A stretch of 64,000 nt of DNA from Campylobacteraceae bacterium (GTDB lineage Bacteria > Campylobacterota > Campylobacteria > Campylobacterales > Campylobacteraceae): NCBI GenBank assembly GCA_031266555.1, contig JAISAU010000003.1:124001-188000 (forward strand). Reading direction: 5' to 3'. The position numbers were made by a program, and so were the translations under genes. A model generated the notes under the pieces. It had not been told where the DNA came from and searched no databases. It saw only the letters and a list, made by a program, of their open reading frames with translations. Each line of letters opens with the position of its first letter. The first letter of the stretch is position 1. This document shows positions 19,302 to 29,115 of this stretch, in pieces.

Positions 19302-19838
19302 CTAAGCGGTTTGATTTCCTCTGCTAGAATTTGCCGGAACTTGAGGTAAAGATACTTGAAAAATAGTAAATTTTTCTTTGCTTTGATAACTAATAAGATA
19401 AGAATTTTTGTTTGCGTATATACGAAAAAGGGTTACGTTTTCCATAATTTTATCCACTTTAACGCGTTCCGCGCCCTCATAAGTTAAAGGTATATTTTCA
19501 GGCTCTCTTGATTCTATTCTGTATAAAGAGTTATCTTTGACAAAATAGGCTATATACGGATTTATCATCGCGTGAATAGAATTTTTTGTATGCAAACGAA
19601 AGACGTCAAACTCATCGCTGCTTGTTATATTTGAAGCGGCGTATATGTCCGTTTGCAAAAAAAGATCGTTGTAAAAAAGTTTCGTTATCTTTTGCTCTTT
19701 TATATCCTCTTCATATCGCAAAGAATTGATATCATTGCTTTTTTGCATAGTATTTATGGCTTGATACAAGTATATGGCTAAAATAGAAAATATGGCTATT
19801 GATATAACCACCTCTATAAGCGTAAAAGCTCTCTTCAC
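19302..19838 (-). CDS. gspJ: Type II secretion minor pseudopilin, GspJ-like
   Basis: 178 residues. Class III signal MKRAFTLIEVVISIAIFSI: cleavage after Ala4, Phe at +1, Glu at +5, then the hydrophobic stalk. The position as last gene after gspI, the length and the lack of a recognisable fold element beyond the pseudopilin stalk fit GspJ. In type II systems GspI-J-K form the tip of the pseudopilus. The ATG overlaps the gspI stop (ATGA). Assignment to J rather than another minor pseudopilin rests on gene order. Confidence 0.7.
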   Translation of the reverse strand: MKRAFTLIEVVISIAIFSILAIYLYQAINTMQKSNDINSLRYEEDIKEQKITKLFYNDLFLQTDIYAASNITSSDEFDVFRLHTKNSIHAMINPYIAYFVKDNSLYRIESREPENIPLTYEGAERVKVDKIMENVTLFRIYANKNSYLISYQSKEKFTIFQVSLPQVPANSSRGNQTA

Positions 19839-20263
19839 ATGTTAGCCTTTATCTCGTATCCTAATATGTTAGCGCCCATTATAGTCGCGCTGATTTTATT
19901 GATAATAAACTCCATTTTAGATATATCGTTCAAAATTATATCGATCTCTTCGCTGTCCGCTAACTTTATATTTAATATCTCTTCGCTCTCACATGTAAGG
20001 TTTTGTTCTTTTAAGGCGGATATGAGTTTATCGTCTTTTATCGTAAATTTGGTTTTAATGACATCATATAGATTTTTGTCAATATCGCTGCTGCAAATAT
20101 CATTTAAAATCGCGAAAGAAAATAGAGAATTCGCCTCGTTTTTAGTTTTTGCGTAATTTATAAGTTTTGAACTGTTGGAGCTGACTTTTAAAAGCCCAAG
20201 ACCTGCTGTAAATACTATGGTAACCGCTATTAAAACCTCTACAAGCGTAAAAGCTCTAATCAT
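19835..20263 (-). CDS. gspI: Type II secretion minor pseudopilin, GspI-like
   Basis: 142 residues, beginning MIRAFTLVEVLIAVTIVFTA: prepilin peptidase site after Ala4, Phe +1 and Glu +5. Two Cys residues (near 56 and 90) could form a disulphide. Overlaps the gspE stop by eight bases and is followed by the gspJ-like gene, a typical E... I-J arrangement. GspI is thought to start the pseudopilus tip with J and K. Confidence 0.7.
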   Translation of the reverse strand: MIRAFTLVEVLIAVTIVFTAGLGLLKVSSNSSKLINYAKTKNEANSLFSFAILNDICSSDIDKNLYDVIKTKFTIKDDKLISALKEQNLTCESEEILNIKLADSEEIDIILNDISKMEFIINKISATIMGANILGYEIKANM

Positions 20264-21776
20264 CCTTTATCCCAATCCTTATCGCCTCCTCAAGCGATAT
20301 CTTTCCATCGTACAATAGCTGTCTTAATCTATGAGAAAGAAATACCATACCGTTTTCTCTGGCAAAAGAACGAATTTGATAGTCGTTTGTCGTTGTTTTG
20401 AGTATCGTTTTTATGTCATCGTTCATCACAAGCAACTCTCCTACCGCTTGCCTTCCTATATATCCGGTGTAGCCGCACTTTTTGCAACCGTTAGCTTTGT
20501 AGATAATAGTATCTTTTTCAATAGAAAATTGATTTGCGTAATCTTCGGCTATCTTGTCCTCTGTTTTGCAATGAGGACATAATAACCTGGCTAACCTTTG
20601 AGCCAATACGGCAAGCAGTGTAGAGGAGATTAAAAACGGCTCTATTTTCATATCCACAAGTCTTGTTATGGCGGCTGTAGCGTTATTGGTATGCAGCGTA
20701 GATAAAACCAAATGTCCGGTAAGTGCCGCTTGCGTGGCTATAGAAGCAGTCTCGTTATCGCGTATCTCGCCTACCATAACTATATCCGGATCTTGTCTTA
20801 ATATAGAGCGAAGTCCCGCCGCGAACGTAAGTCCTACTTTGTTATTTACTTGAATTTGATTTATATTGTTTGTCTTGTACTCCACAGGATCTTCTATCGT
20901 GATGATATTTTTTTCCGGAGAAGCCAATCTTTGTAAAAATGAATGCAAAGTAGTTGATTTTCCGCTACCGGTGGGTCCGGTTACTAAAATAATACCGTGA
21001 GAGTATTGCAAAATGCTATTTAATCCATCTATCAAATCATCGGTAAAACCAAGCTCAAGCAATGATGGAATTTGAGTAGAATCCATCAAAATACGCATAA
21101 CGACTCTCTCTCCGTAATATACGGGCAATATGGACACGCGAATATCCAATGTGCGTCCGGCTATTTTTATTTGCGTTCTGCCGTCTTGCGGAACGCGTTT
21201 TTCGGAAATATCAAGGTTTGATATAACTTTTATACGACTTATAACGAGATTTAAAATATTTTTTTCAAGCTCTATATGCTTTGTAAGCACACCGTCTATA
21301 CGAAAACGTATCTCACCTTTAAATTCGTGCATTTCTATATGAATATCGCTTGAGCGTTTTTTAATGGCTTGATAAAAAAGAGAATTTACAAATTTAATAA
21401 TCGGCGCAGACTCTTCGGATGTTAAAATATCGCCGGAATTTCTTAAAAATTCCGTTAAATTCATATTTTCATCAACATTAGCCTCTTCTTCGGCATTTTT
21501 ATCTATGGAACCTAGTTCTTTATCGGTTCTAAGTTCTAAAAATTTATTCAAAAGCCTATCGTAAGACTCTTCGTCCAAAAACACAACTTTATACTCTAAA
21601 CCTTGTTTGGATAGATATTCAAAAGCAACGTCTATATAATTTTCCGTAATACATGCGCATATAGTATTATCTATTTTTGAAAAAAGCACATAGTTTTTAA
21701 GAGCTATATTAATCTCTTCGGACTCAATCTCAAACGGTTCTAAATTTGTGTCGTGGATATGCTCTATGTCGTCCAT
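20256..21776 (-). CDS. gspE: Type II secretion ATPase GspE
   Basis: 506 residues. N-terminal GspL-interacting region (about 1-130); then the secretion ATPase with Walker A GPTGSGKST (about residue 260), Asp box ITIEDPVEYKT, Walker B DIVMVGEIRD and His box TGHLVLSTLHTN. A four-cysteine zinc module (LCPHC ... CKKCGYTGYIGR) follows, which distinguishes GspE/PilB types from PilT. Drives pseudopilus assembly from the cytoplasmic side. Its ATG shares a base with the gspD stop (TAATG), so translation is coupled. Confidence 0.92.
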   Translation of the reverse strand: MDDIEHIHDTNLEPFEIESEEINIALKNYVLFSKIDNTICACITENYIDVAFEYLSKQGLEYKVVFLDEESYDRLLNKFLELRTDKELGSIDKNAEEEANVDENMNLTEFLRNSGDILTSEESAPIIKFVNSLFYQAIKKRSSDIHIEMHEFKGEIRFRIDGVLTKHIELEKNILNLVISRIKVISNLDISEKRVPQDGRTQIKIAGRTLDIRVSILPVYYGERVVMRILMDSTQIPSLLELGFTDDLIDGLNSILQYSHGIILVTGPTGSGKSTTLHSFLQRLASPEKNIITIEDPVEYKTNNINQIQVNNKVGLTFAAGLRSILRQDPDIVMVGEIRDNETASIATQAALTGHLVLSTLHTNNATAAITRLVDMKIEPFLISSTLLAVLAQRLARLLCPHCKTEDKIAEDYANQFSIEKDTIIYKANGCKKCGYTGYIGRQAVGELLVMNDDIKTILKTTTNDYQIRSFARENGMVFLSHRLRQLLYDGKISLEEAIRIGIKDD

Positions 21777-23767
21777 TAAGAACCATCTCCTTTACGTATT
21801 ATCGCGTTCCAGTATTCGTCGCTGCCAAATTGCGCATTGCTGTTGCCAACGCCGCTAGCACTTCTTTTCTTTTTAGGTTCTAAAGCGTTGTCTACCCTTT
21901 TTTGAAGTTCTTCTTCCAATTGTCTGCTATAAATACTTTGAAGCTGATCGAGTTCGGATAATTGGGCTCTTAGCTGCGATAACTCATCGCTTGAATTTAC
22001 TATGTAAGGAGTTAAAACTATAACGATATTCAACTGATCATTAACATCGGTTGTATGCGTAAAAAGGCGTCCCAAAAGCGGTATATCTCCTAAAAGCGGG
22101 ACTTTCGAGTCGTTTTCGGTAGCTTTATTTCGGATAAGTCCTCCTACTATAACGCTCTCTCCATGTTTTACTATGGCTCTTGTTGTAACTTCACGTTTTG
22201 TAGTGGTAGGCATACCGCCATTTCCACCGCTGCCCTCCAAAACATCTTCCACCGTAGTTTCTATTTGAAGGGTGACTTTTCCGTCATTTGCTATTCGCGG
22301 CTTTACTTGCAAAGTTAAACCTATATCTTCTCTCGTATAGGTATTTCTGGTTAAATCGGTAGTGCTATCCGAATTGGTAGCGCTTGTTATAATGGATTGC
22401 GTTTGTCCAACGTATATTTTAGATTCCATATTATTTAAACATAAAACCGAAGGTTCTGAGACAATATTTGCAGCGCCGTTTGTTCTTAAAAAATCTATGG
22501 ACGCGCCAAACGCCAGACCCGACTTAATATCTCCTATATTTATAGCCGAGCTCAACACCGGTGAGAGAGCAAGAGCGCTTCCTCCCATATTCATAGCGAA
22601 CGTATAAAGCCCGTCCGACGTAGCACGTCCTCCTTCAAGTCCGTATTTCACTCCGACTCTTTGCGAAGCGGCTTCGCTAATTTCAATAATTCTCGCTTTG
22701 ACAAAAACTTGCTTTTGCTCTTTGTCAAGTTCAGTTACTATGTTTTTTATGATTTCGTAATCTTTTTGCGTAGCGAAAACGATGATGGAATTACTGGCTT
22801 CATCTAAAGAAAATATCGGTTTGCTCGTATCGTTCGTCTTTAAAATTTGCGCCGTCTGGTTCGATAGACTACTCGCGGAAGACGTTGTTGTCAGTGCGTT
22901 TGAAGAGACAAGCTCGCTTACTATTTTATGAATATCTTTAGCTTCGGTATTATTTAACTGTATAACTTTTGTCACCATCTGAAATGACTCTTGTCCTTTA
23001 TCCAAGTTGGCTACAATCTCTTTTAGTTTTTTTATATTTGCCGCAGAGCCAACGGCGATAATCCCATTATCCGCTTTATTCTCATATAACGCTACTCTTT
23101 CGCTCTCAACTTTTTCATTAAAAACGCTTCTTGAGATTGATTGCAATACTGAAAAAACTTGCTCTATGTTAGCGTTGTACATTTTGATAAACTCTATTTC
23201 GGAAGCTACGTTTTGCTCCATAAGAGTTATGACTTTTCTTACAGTCTCTATGTTTTTAGGGAAATCCGTTATAACAATCATATTGTTTTCTCTAACGGGC
23301 GTAATTTTCGCGGCTATAGAAGCGAGATGTCTTATTTTATTTATAACCTCATCGACGTTTAACCCTTTAACGCTTATCGTTTGCGTAACCATTTGGGTAT
23401 AACTTGAGTCCGATTTGTTTATTAGCGGCAAGTTGTATTGCGAAACTATATTGCTCCTTACTATCTCCATATATGTTCCGTGGTCTACCATAGTATAGCC
23501 CTTTGTGGCAAGAACAGATTGGAGTATATACGGCAAATCCTGTTTGTTCACAGGCTTTGTGGAGACAAACTCCACTTTACCGCCGATAGCGTCTTGAAAC
23601 AGTATATTCTTATCCAAAACGTTTGATACGAGCCTTACAAAATCCATAACCTCCAAATCCCTAAAGTTTATTTCAATAGTTGAATTATTTGAAGTGGTAT
23701 TGCCAACGTTTTGAGCATTTAAACTCATAGCCAAAATCATACATGTAACTATCTTAATAAATTTCAT
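21776..23767 (-). CDS. gspD: Type II secretion secretin GspD
   Basis: 663 residues from the chosen start. Signal peptide MKFIKIVTCMILAMSLNAQ; N0 domain (INFRDLEVMDFVRLVSNVLDK), N1-N3 ring domains with the typical VxxIxxLD repeats (ETVRKVITLMEQ, KLKEIVANLDKG), and the secretin barrel domain with VPLLGDIPLLGRLF near residue 570. Forms the outer-membrane pore. The start at 23767 was preferred to the ATG 21 bases upstream because AAAGGAG sits seven bases ahead of it and it gives a clean signal peptide. Overlaps gspC by 14 bases. A TACATGTA lies in the signal-peptide codons. Confidence 0.93.
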   Translation of the reverse strand: MKFIKIVTCMILAMSLNAQNVGNTTSNNSTIEINFRDLEVMDFVRLVSNVLDKNILFQDAIGGKVEFVSTKPVNKQDLPYILQSVLATKGYTMVDHGTYMEIVRSNIVSQYNLPLINKSDSSYTQMVTQTISVKGLNVDEVINKIRHLASIAAKITPVRENNMIVITDFPKNIETVRKVITLMEQNVASEIEFIKMYNANIEQVFSVLQSISRSVFNEKVESERVALYENKADNGIIAVGSAANIKKLKEIVANLDKGQESFQMVTKVIQLNNTEAKDIHKIVSELVSSNALTTTSSASSLSNQTAQILKTNDTSKPIFSLDEASNSIIVFATQKDYEIIKNIVTELDKEQKQVFVKARIIEISEAASQRVGVKYGLEGGRATSDGLYTFAMNMGGSALALSPVLSSAINIGDIKSGLAFGASIDFLRTNGAANIVSEPSVLCLNNMESKIYVGQTQSIITSATNSDSTTDLTRNTYTREDIGLTLQVKPRIANDGKVTLQIETTVEDVLEGSGGNGGMPTTTKREVTTRAIVKHGESVIVGGLIRNKATENDSKVPLLGDIPLLGRLFTHTTDVNDQLNIVIVLTPYIVNSSDELSQLRAQLSELDQLQSIYSRQLEEELQKRVDNALEPKKKRSASGVGNSNAQFGSDEYWNAIIRKGDGS

Positions 23768-24587
23768 ATTCAAACTCCTTTTTTTCATTGTTTCTCATAA
23801 CCTCCACTTTCACCCTGCTGTAAGATTTGGCATTCTCGTAAATCTCAAGAACGCTTGAGTAGTTATCAAGTCTGACCCCGTTAAAACTTTGTATCACATC
23901 TCCGGTGCGAATACCAAGCTTTGCTAAAGGAGAGTTTCTGTTAATGCTAAGCACTCTAAAACCGTCTAACTTTCCGTCTTTCATAACTTCTTTAAATCCC
24001 ATGTTTTTAAATATCGCATCAGGGTTTGCCATAAGTTCGTCTATTTCGCTTCTTTTTATGATAGTTGTAATCTCCTCGTTTGGCTGTTGAGGAAATTGCT
24101 GAAATTGTCGGCTTGCGTCCGGAAATCTGTTTGAAGGCTGTGTCGGCGCAAAAGAGTTGAACGTACTTTTCGCAAAGCCAACCCACACCTCTTTGCCGTT
24201 TTCCAATAAAAAAACGCCGTCTGACTTTATATCGTTGACGCGATACTGTTTATATGTATCGCCTATTTTTAACACTTCCGAAGAACTGCCGTCGCTAATA
24301 ATAGTAAAAGCACTCTTGCCGTTACTTTCTTTATATATTGCCAAAAGCTTTAAATTGCTTATTTGCGCGACTTGAGCGCCTGAGGCAGAACCTTGATTTG
24401 CATTGGAAAAAGAGTAGGCAAAGTTGCGAGTATTAAAATTTGCAATATCATTACTGCCGCGACTAATTTCTATTCCGCTTTTTGGAAGAAAAACAAAAGA
24501 AGCTAAAGCTATGCTTTTCGCGATAGCTATACAAATTAAAACTTTAAAGATAAAACTCAATGTTTTATTATTTAAAAGACGATTCAT
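23754..24587 (-). CDS. gspC: Type II secretion inner-membrane protein GspC
   Basis: 277 residues: short cytosolic N-terminus, transmembrane helix about 12-34, a homology-region domain (about 78-135: LKLLAIYKESNGKSAFTI, DTYKQYRVNDI, VFLLENGKEVWV), a Pro/Gln-rich linker, and a C-terminal PDZ domain (about 190-277; RVLSINRNSPLAKLGIRTGD). GspC links the inner-membrane platform to GspD and takes part in substrate choice. Lies directly before gspD, as in most type II operons. The PDZ version is typical of Xcp/Pul/Eps-type GspC. Confidence 0.88.
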   Translation of the reverse strand: MNRLLNNKTLSFIFKVLICIAIAKSIALASFVFLPKSGIEISRGSNDIANFNTRNFAYSFSNANQGSASGAQVAQISNLKLLAIYKESNGKSAFTIISDGSSSEVLKIGDTYKQYRVNDIKSDGVFLLENGKEVWVGFAKSTFNSFAPTQPSNRFPDASRQFQQFPQQPNEEITTIIKRSEIDELMANPDAIFKNMGFKEVMKDGKLDGFRVLSINRNSPLAKLGIRTGDVIQSFNGVRLDNYSSVLEIYENAKSYSRVKVEVMRNNEKKEFEYEIY

Positions 24588-25095
24588 ACACTAACTCCCC
24601 GTCTACATCACGAAAATTCGCATAAATGAGCGAATATTTTTGTTTAAAATCATCTTGCGGTTTTAAAACTAAGCGAATCGTTTTATTATATATATTATAA
24701 CTGCCGTCTACATCGCCAAAATCGCCTTTTAACTTTATCCAAATTTTTATCGGATAAAACAGAGTCGCTTTGAAACTCGCTTTATCGATTTTATTTGGAA
24801 TTACTCTTTGAAATTTACTTGCAAAATGCAGATTGTTCACACTAACTTCGTTATATAAGATAAATGGTAAAATCGTTATTTTATCTATTTGCGCTATCTC
24901 GTCGCCTTCATATGCCACAAGCGCGTTATTTATTTGCAAAACGCCGCCAAAATCTTTTAAACTTTCATTTCCGAGTACAATATTGTAATTTGAAAGTTTA
25001 TCTTCCAAATAAAAGTAAAAATTCTCTTTAGGCAGAAATACTGTTACGATGTAAAAAAATAGTAAAACCCACAATATATATTTTAAAACTCTCAT
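24568..25095 (-). CDS. gspN: GspN-like type II secretion component
   Basis: 175 residues: N-terminal transmembrane helix (about 5-22, YILWVLLFFYIVTVFLP) and a beta-rich periplasmic domain with phrases such as FGGVLQINNALVAYEGDE and KLKGDFGDVDGSYNIYNK. This is the pattern of GspN / AsmA-like proteins (about 250 residues elsewhere; this one is shorter). Its position between a GspM-like gene and gspC fits. GspN is dispensable in some type II systems. Identification rests on context and topology. Confidence 0.55.
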   Translation of the reverse strand: MRVLKYILWVLLFFYIVTVFLPKENFYFYLEDKLSNYNIVLGNESLKDFGGVLQINNALVAYEGDEIAQIDKITILPFILYNEVSVNNLHFASKFQRVIPNKIDKASFKATLFYPIKIWIKLKGDFGDVDGSYNIYNKTIRLVLKPQDDFKQKYSLIYANFRDVDGELVYESSFK

Positions 25096-25475
25096 TTCGT
25101 TATCTCCAAAATAAAAGAAACTCTGCCGTTAGAATCTGTCATGATTTCAAACTTCTCTATCTCAAAAGCCTCGCTAAATGTTTTTCTGGCAATATCGCCC
25201 ATCTGTTCATACGTCGGAAATGATGATTTTATCTCAAAAACTTTCCCTTTATCGCTTAGCGCTCCTTCTCCAAAAACAGTTTTTAATCTCTCTTCAAGAT
25301 TTGTTTTATCCCAAACCTTTCTAAAAGATACTATTCTCTTCGCATTATCGTTTAAAGCAAAAACGGCTCTATCGTTCTGTCTTAACTCGTTTTTAAAACG
25401 CGAAACGCTATATACCATAACCAACAAAACCAAAATCAATGCCGATATCAAAATCAAAGGATTTATTTTATTCAT
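25092..25475 (-). CDS. gspM: GspM-like type II secretion component
   Basis: 127 residues: one transmembrane helix (about 6-24, PLILISALILVLLVMVYSV), a helical stretch, and a ferredoxin-like C-terminal domain (about 60-127). GspM binds GspL and stabilises the inner-membrane platform. Overlaps the GspL-like gene by eight bases and the GspN-like gene by four. Sequence is weakly conserved in this family, so the call depends on size, topology and gene order. Confidence 0.6.
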   Translation of the reverse strand: MNKINPLILISALILVLLVMVYSVSRFKNELRQNDRAVFALNDNAKRIVSFRKVWDKTNLEERLKTVFGEGALSDKGKVFEIKSSFPTYEQMGDIARKTFSEAFEIEKFEIMTDSNGRVSFILEITK

Positions 25476-26481
25476 AGCGCAACTTTATCTTAATGTCATT
25501 AGTATTATCTGCAAATTCATCTACGATAAAAGATTTTTGAAAATAGTTCTTGGCAATATCAGATCTACTTTTATCGCTTACATGTAGTATCAAAGATATT
25601 TGCGCCTGATTTGCTTCTATATTTTTAAAATATTCGTCTTTCAAAAGTGAAAATCCAAAAATCTTACTTATATTTTCCCTAATAGCGCTTTGCTGTTTAT
25701 TTGTTCTTTCCTGTTGTTTCAAAAGCGTATTTAACTGAATTTCCGTAGATGGCAGAGAATACTGTTTTAAAATTTTATCTTTTTGCTCTTCTTGAGAACT
25801 TAGCGTGTGCGAAAGATATAATAACTCTGCGAAAAAAATCGCTATTAAAAATACCAAAACGCATATAATGCCTTTAAGCGCGCCCTGCTTTTCATAAAAA
25901 CGGTTAAATTTTCCAAGCTTAATTATATTTTTTGAAAGTTTTAGCATTCTTAAAACTTCATTTACGCTTACATGTTCTTTTGCCAACGAAATCGGTACTT
26001 TTATAACTTTCCCATTGTGCGTTATCAAACCGTTCTTATTGTCCGTTTTAATAGCCAGGGGATAATTCATAAATTCCGTTTGCGCAAAGTACGCATTGCG
26101 TACATATGAAGGTTTAACGCCAAGAGTCTCCAAATTCTCCAATATATCTTTTGCGTCATACGCAAAAAGTAAAAATTTACCGTCTTGTTTTATAGCTTTA
26201 TAAGAATAATCGCCTTTAGGAATAAATCCGTCAAACACGGAAGGAGCATACTCTTTTGCCTGAAAAGCATATTTTACCGGAAGCTCTTCTACCTTCGTCC
26301 AATAATATTTTGGGGATAAAATAATATCAAAGGCATTAGAGTCGTTTACCACTACATGTTGCGTATCTACAAAAACTATTTTATGGCTGTAAGCTTTGCC
26401 AAACCTTCTATAATACTGCTGCTTCAAAACATCTATCAATGATATTGCTCTACCGCGCAAAATATCAAAAAATCGTTTCAA
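25468..26481 (-). CDS. gspL: GspL-like type II secretion component
   Basis: 337 residues: a cytoplasmic domain of about 205 residues that would contact GspE, one transmembrane helix (about 207-226, IICVLVFLIAIFFAELLYL), a coiled-coil-like stretch, and a small periplasmic ferredoxin-like domain. Start is TTG (26479-26481), overlapping the end of the gspK-like gene. The cytoplasmic part shows ALKTDNK / KVPISLAKEHV type strands but no clear nucleotide-binding motif. Context and topology support GspL; primary sequence alone would not. Confidence 0.6.
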   Translation of the reverse strand: MKRFFDILRGRAISLIDVLKQQYYRRFGKAYSHKIVFVDTQHVVVNDSNAFDIILSPKYYWTKVEELPVKYAFQAKEYAPSVFDGFIPKGDYSYKAIKQDGKFLLFAYDAKDILENLETLGVKPSYVRNAYFAQTEFMNYPLAIKTDNKNGLITHNGKVIKVPISLAKEHVSVNEVLRMLKLSKNIIKLGKFNRFYEKQGALKGIICVLVFLIAIFFAELLYLSHTLSSQEEQKDKILKQYSLPSTEIQLNTLLKQQERTNKQQSAIRENISKIFGFSLLKDEYFKNIEANQAQISLILHVSDKSRSDIAKNYFQKSFIVDEFADNTNDIKIKLRYE

Positions 26482-27358
26482 TATAGCCCACCTTTTTTGA
26501 CTCTATGTCATACAAGAAATTGAGTGATTTTGTCTGTCCTAAATAAAAAAAATTCATACCGCAAAGTATTCTGGGCGAAAAAAACCCAATATTTAAAGCC
26601 TTAAGCTTATCTTTATCGCTGGACGAAATCATCAACTCGTCGTAAGAACTTATAACCCTATCTTGATTTAATGAATGTAAATTATACTCTTTTTTTATTA
26701 AAGTAAACAAAGGCTCTTTTATATAATTAAAATCTATATCTTTACCAAAAAAACCTATAATGTCTTCCCACGGAATACTGTATATTTTAGCGTCTCCGCC
26801 GTTTGCCACAAAATAGTCCAAAAGATAGCTAAACGACTCTTTTGAGTTTATGCCCCCATCGCTAAATTTATAACTTTGCAAAGCCGCTTCGCTCGCGTAT
26901 GTTCTCTCATTTTTATCTTTATCTATAGCGTCAAGCAATATGGATAAAAAAAAATTTGAATTTATAACTCTGTATTCGTATAAAAGATTTTGCAAAAGGT
27001 TATATAAAGGCTCATTGGTATTATTGTTATTTAAAACAAGGTTGTTAATATTTATAACGCCGGCGGCTGAAGATATCTCTATCATAACATTCAAATCGCC
27101 GCTGTCGGTATTAAGCACTATAGGAAGTCCGATTATGGTTGAGAGACTTTGGGCGTCTTTTATATTTTGCGCGCTTTTTTGCAAAATCGCCAAAACATCA
27201 AGGAAACTTTTGTCAAGCTGTACAAATAAATTTCTCTCGCTCGCTTTTTCAAAATATTTTTGCGAAACGTCTACGCTTTTTAAAATAAGTAGCGAAAGCA
27301 TTAAGATAAGTCCTACCGTAGTAAGCAGCACAATACCTTTTTTATTTAACCCATACAT
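26465..27358 (-). CDS. gspK: GspK-like minor pseudopilin
   Basis: 297 residues, close to GspK size, far larger than the other pseudopilins. N-terminus MYGLNKKGIVLLTTVGLILM: a pseudopilin-like signal and stalk without the +5 glutamate, the known GspK exception. The large globular domain contains GVININNL, also typical (GRININTA in other systems). GspK caps the pseudopilus and may regulate its length. Its start codon lies inside a TACATGTA palindrome (27352-27359). Confidence 0.72.
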   Translation of the reverse strand: MYGLNKKGIVLLTTVGLILMLSLLILKSVDVSQKYFEKASERNLFVQLDKSFLDVLAILQKSAQNIKDAQSLSTIIGLPIVLNTDSGDLNVMIEISSAAGVININNLVLNNNNTNEPLYNLLQNLLYEYRVINSNFFLSILLDAIDKDKNERTYASEAALQSYKFSDGGINSKESFSYLLDYFVANGGDAKIYSIPWEDIIGFFGKDIDFNYIKEPLFTLIKKEYNLHSLNQDRVISSYDELMISSSDKDKLKALNIGFFSPRILCGMNFFYLGQTKSLNFLYDIESKKVGYIETIF

Positions 27359-27364
27359 GTAGAC

Positions 27365-28579
27365 TCACGAAATGTTTATTGAAAATATAGGAAGCAACAT
27401 TGAAGTTACTATAAGTCCTATGATTCCGCCTACAACTAGCATTAGCATTGGCTCCAAAAGAGATAAAAAAAGCGCTATTTTATCTTTGTTTTCTTCAAAA
27501 TACAACTCCGACATATTTTGCAAAACCATAGCGACCTCGCTCGTCTCTTCCCCGAGCGTAATAGCTTGCACAAATGAGTTATCCGATTCAAAACCGCTTT
27601 TTGCAAGTGCGCTGGAAAGTCGCGAACCCTCCACAACTTTCAATGAAGCTTTTTCAAACACGTCGGCAATAACGCTATTTTTCAAAATACCGGCACCTAG
27701 TCTTACCGTCTTGACAAACGGCACGCCCGATCTAATCAAAACGGAAGCGACATATGTAAAACGTCCAAGCTCGGAAGATTGTATGATTTTGCCGAAAAAC
27801 GGTAGTTTTAACATAAAAAAATCAAATTTGTATTTTACTTTTGAACTTGTTTTAAGGATGAATTTAAAGATAAAAACAGATAAAAATAGTCCTATGGCAA
27901 GATAAAACCAATTATCAGACATCCAATTTCCTATAGATATTATTATCTGCGTAATTTTTGGTAACTCTTGATCCATCTGTTCAAATATGGAGCTAATCTT
28001 GGGAACTATGTAAGTTACCATAAAACCTACCATAAAACAAGATACTATCAATATAAAAATAGGATACGCGAACGCGTTTTGCACCTGTTTCTCTAACTTC
28101 TCTTGCTCTTTTAAAAAGCGCGATAATTCAAGCAATATATCGGTTAATATGCCGCTATCTTCCGATACTTTTATGGACTGTTTATAAAAATTGGGCAAAA
28201 TCACGACATTTTGATTTTCAAGCGCAAAATAAAAATTTTTTCCCTCGTCTAACGCCGTTTTTATACTTCTTAAAAAAAGCAACATTTTTTTATTTTTAGC
28301 GTATTGATTTGAGGAGAGCGCGACGGCGTCCACTAAAGATATGCCGGATTTCAAATATATACTTATATCGCGGCTAAACACAGCTAGTTCGCCCGAAGAC
28401 ATTTTGTGTCTTCTTTTGAAAGTAAATTTGCTTAAAAGCGTAAAACTATCTTCTTTAAGCTTTTTATAAATAATACTTTGGGCTTTTAGCCTGCGTTTCG
28501 CGTCGTCTAAATCCAAAGCTTCTATCTTTGAACTTACTCTATTACCTGATCCGTCTATCCCGGAATATTTAAATATCAA
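27365..28579 (-). CDS. gspF: Type II secretion platform protein GspF
   Basis: 404 residues of the GspF/PilC family: two homologous cytoplasmic domains (FSRDISIYLKSGISLVDAV; ELGRFTYVASVLIRSGVPFVK) each followed by transmembrane helices (about 169-192, 219-240 and 375-400). Sits in the inner membrane and couples the ATPase to pseudopilus assembly. Start is TTG at 28577-28579 with GAGG upstream. Lies between the gspH- and gspK-like genes. Confidence 0.9.
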   Translation of the reverse strand: MIFKYSGIDGSGNRVSSKIEALDLDDAKRRLKAQSIIYKKLKEDSFTLLSKFTFKRRHKMSSGELAVFSRDISIYLKSGISLVDAVALSSNQYAKNKKMLLFLRSIKTALDEGKNFYFALENQNVVILPNFYKQSIKVSEDSGILTDILLELSRFLKEQEKLEKQVQNAFAYPIFILIVSCFMVGFMVTYIVPKISSIFEQMDQELPKITQIIISIGNWMSDNWFYLAIGLFLSVFIFKFILKTSSKVKYKFDFFMLKLPFFGKIIQSSELGRFTYVASVLIRSGVPFVKTVRLGAGILKNSVIADVFEKASLKVVEGSRLSSALAKSGFESDNSFVQAITLGEETSEVAMVLQNMSELYFEENKDKIALFLSLLEPMLMLVVGGIIGLIVTSMLLPIFSINIS

Positions 28580-28581
28580 AT

Positions 28582-29115
28582 TTATCGTCCTCTTGCTTCA
28601 AGCTGATACTTTTCCAAAAAATCTTGAGCGCTTGCTATGCTGTCAAATACTCTTCCATTTTCCATATAATTTTCAAACAAATAGGCTTTTCTTTTGTACT
28701 CCAACACCAACTTATCATTACTGCCGTTTGGATAAATATCTAACCTAAAACAAACCTTTTCTCTTTTGTACTCATTTATATAATAATCGTCAAACGTTAT
28801 CTTTTCCAATCTTTTGCCATCATAATAATAAGCGTTCACAGCGCTGTCTTCCTCAAAAATATTAAGCGTTGTGTTCATATCTTTGCCGTTTATCAAAAGT
28901 CTGCATTCATTGCAATTATCAATACACCTTAAGGAGATAAGATTTTTATCTCCGCCGATTTTGGCAAGATATAGATTTAATTTTTCCAATTTTGGCAACT
29001 CTTCTTCAGGAGATTTTACGGAAAAATTTTGAGCAAATAAGCCGTATGAAATTACTATCAGCAGTAAAACCAACAATAACTCAAAAAGCGTAAAAGCGCT
29101 TCTTACTCTTGACAT
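28582..29115 (-). CDS. gspH: Type II secretion minor pseudopilin, GspH-like
   Basis: 177 residues. Starts MSRVRSAFTLFELLLVLLLI: prepilin cleavage before Phe with Glu at +5. Four cysteines occur in the globular part (RCIDNCNECRLL, then VCFRL), unusual for GspH and able to form disulphides. The ATG overlaps the gspG stop by 13 bases. GspH is the minor pseudopilin between the major shaft and the I-J-K tip. Call based on order and signal sequence. Confidence 0.65.
   Translation of the reverse strand: MSRVRSAFTLFELLLVLLLIVISYGLFAQNFSVKSPEEELPKLEKLNLYLAKIGGDKNLISLRCIDNCNECRLLINGKDMNTTLNIFEEDSAVNAYYYDGKRLEKITFDDYYINEYKREKVCFRLDIYPNGSNDKLVLEYKRKAYLFENYMENGRVFDSIASAQDFLEKYQLEARGR

Noticed and set aside
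23768-23788. Earlier ATG for gspD
   Set aside because: No ribosome binding site and a poorer signal peptide than the ATG at 23767.
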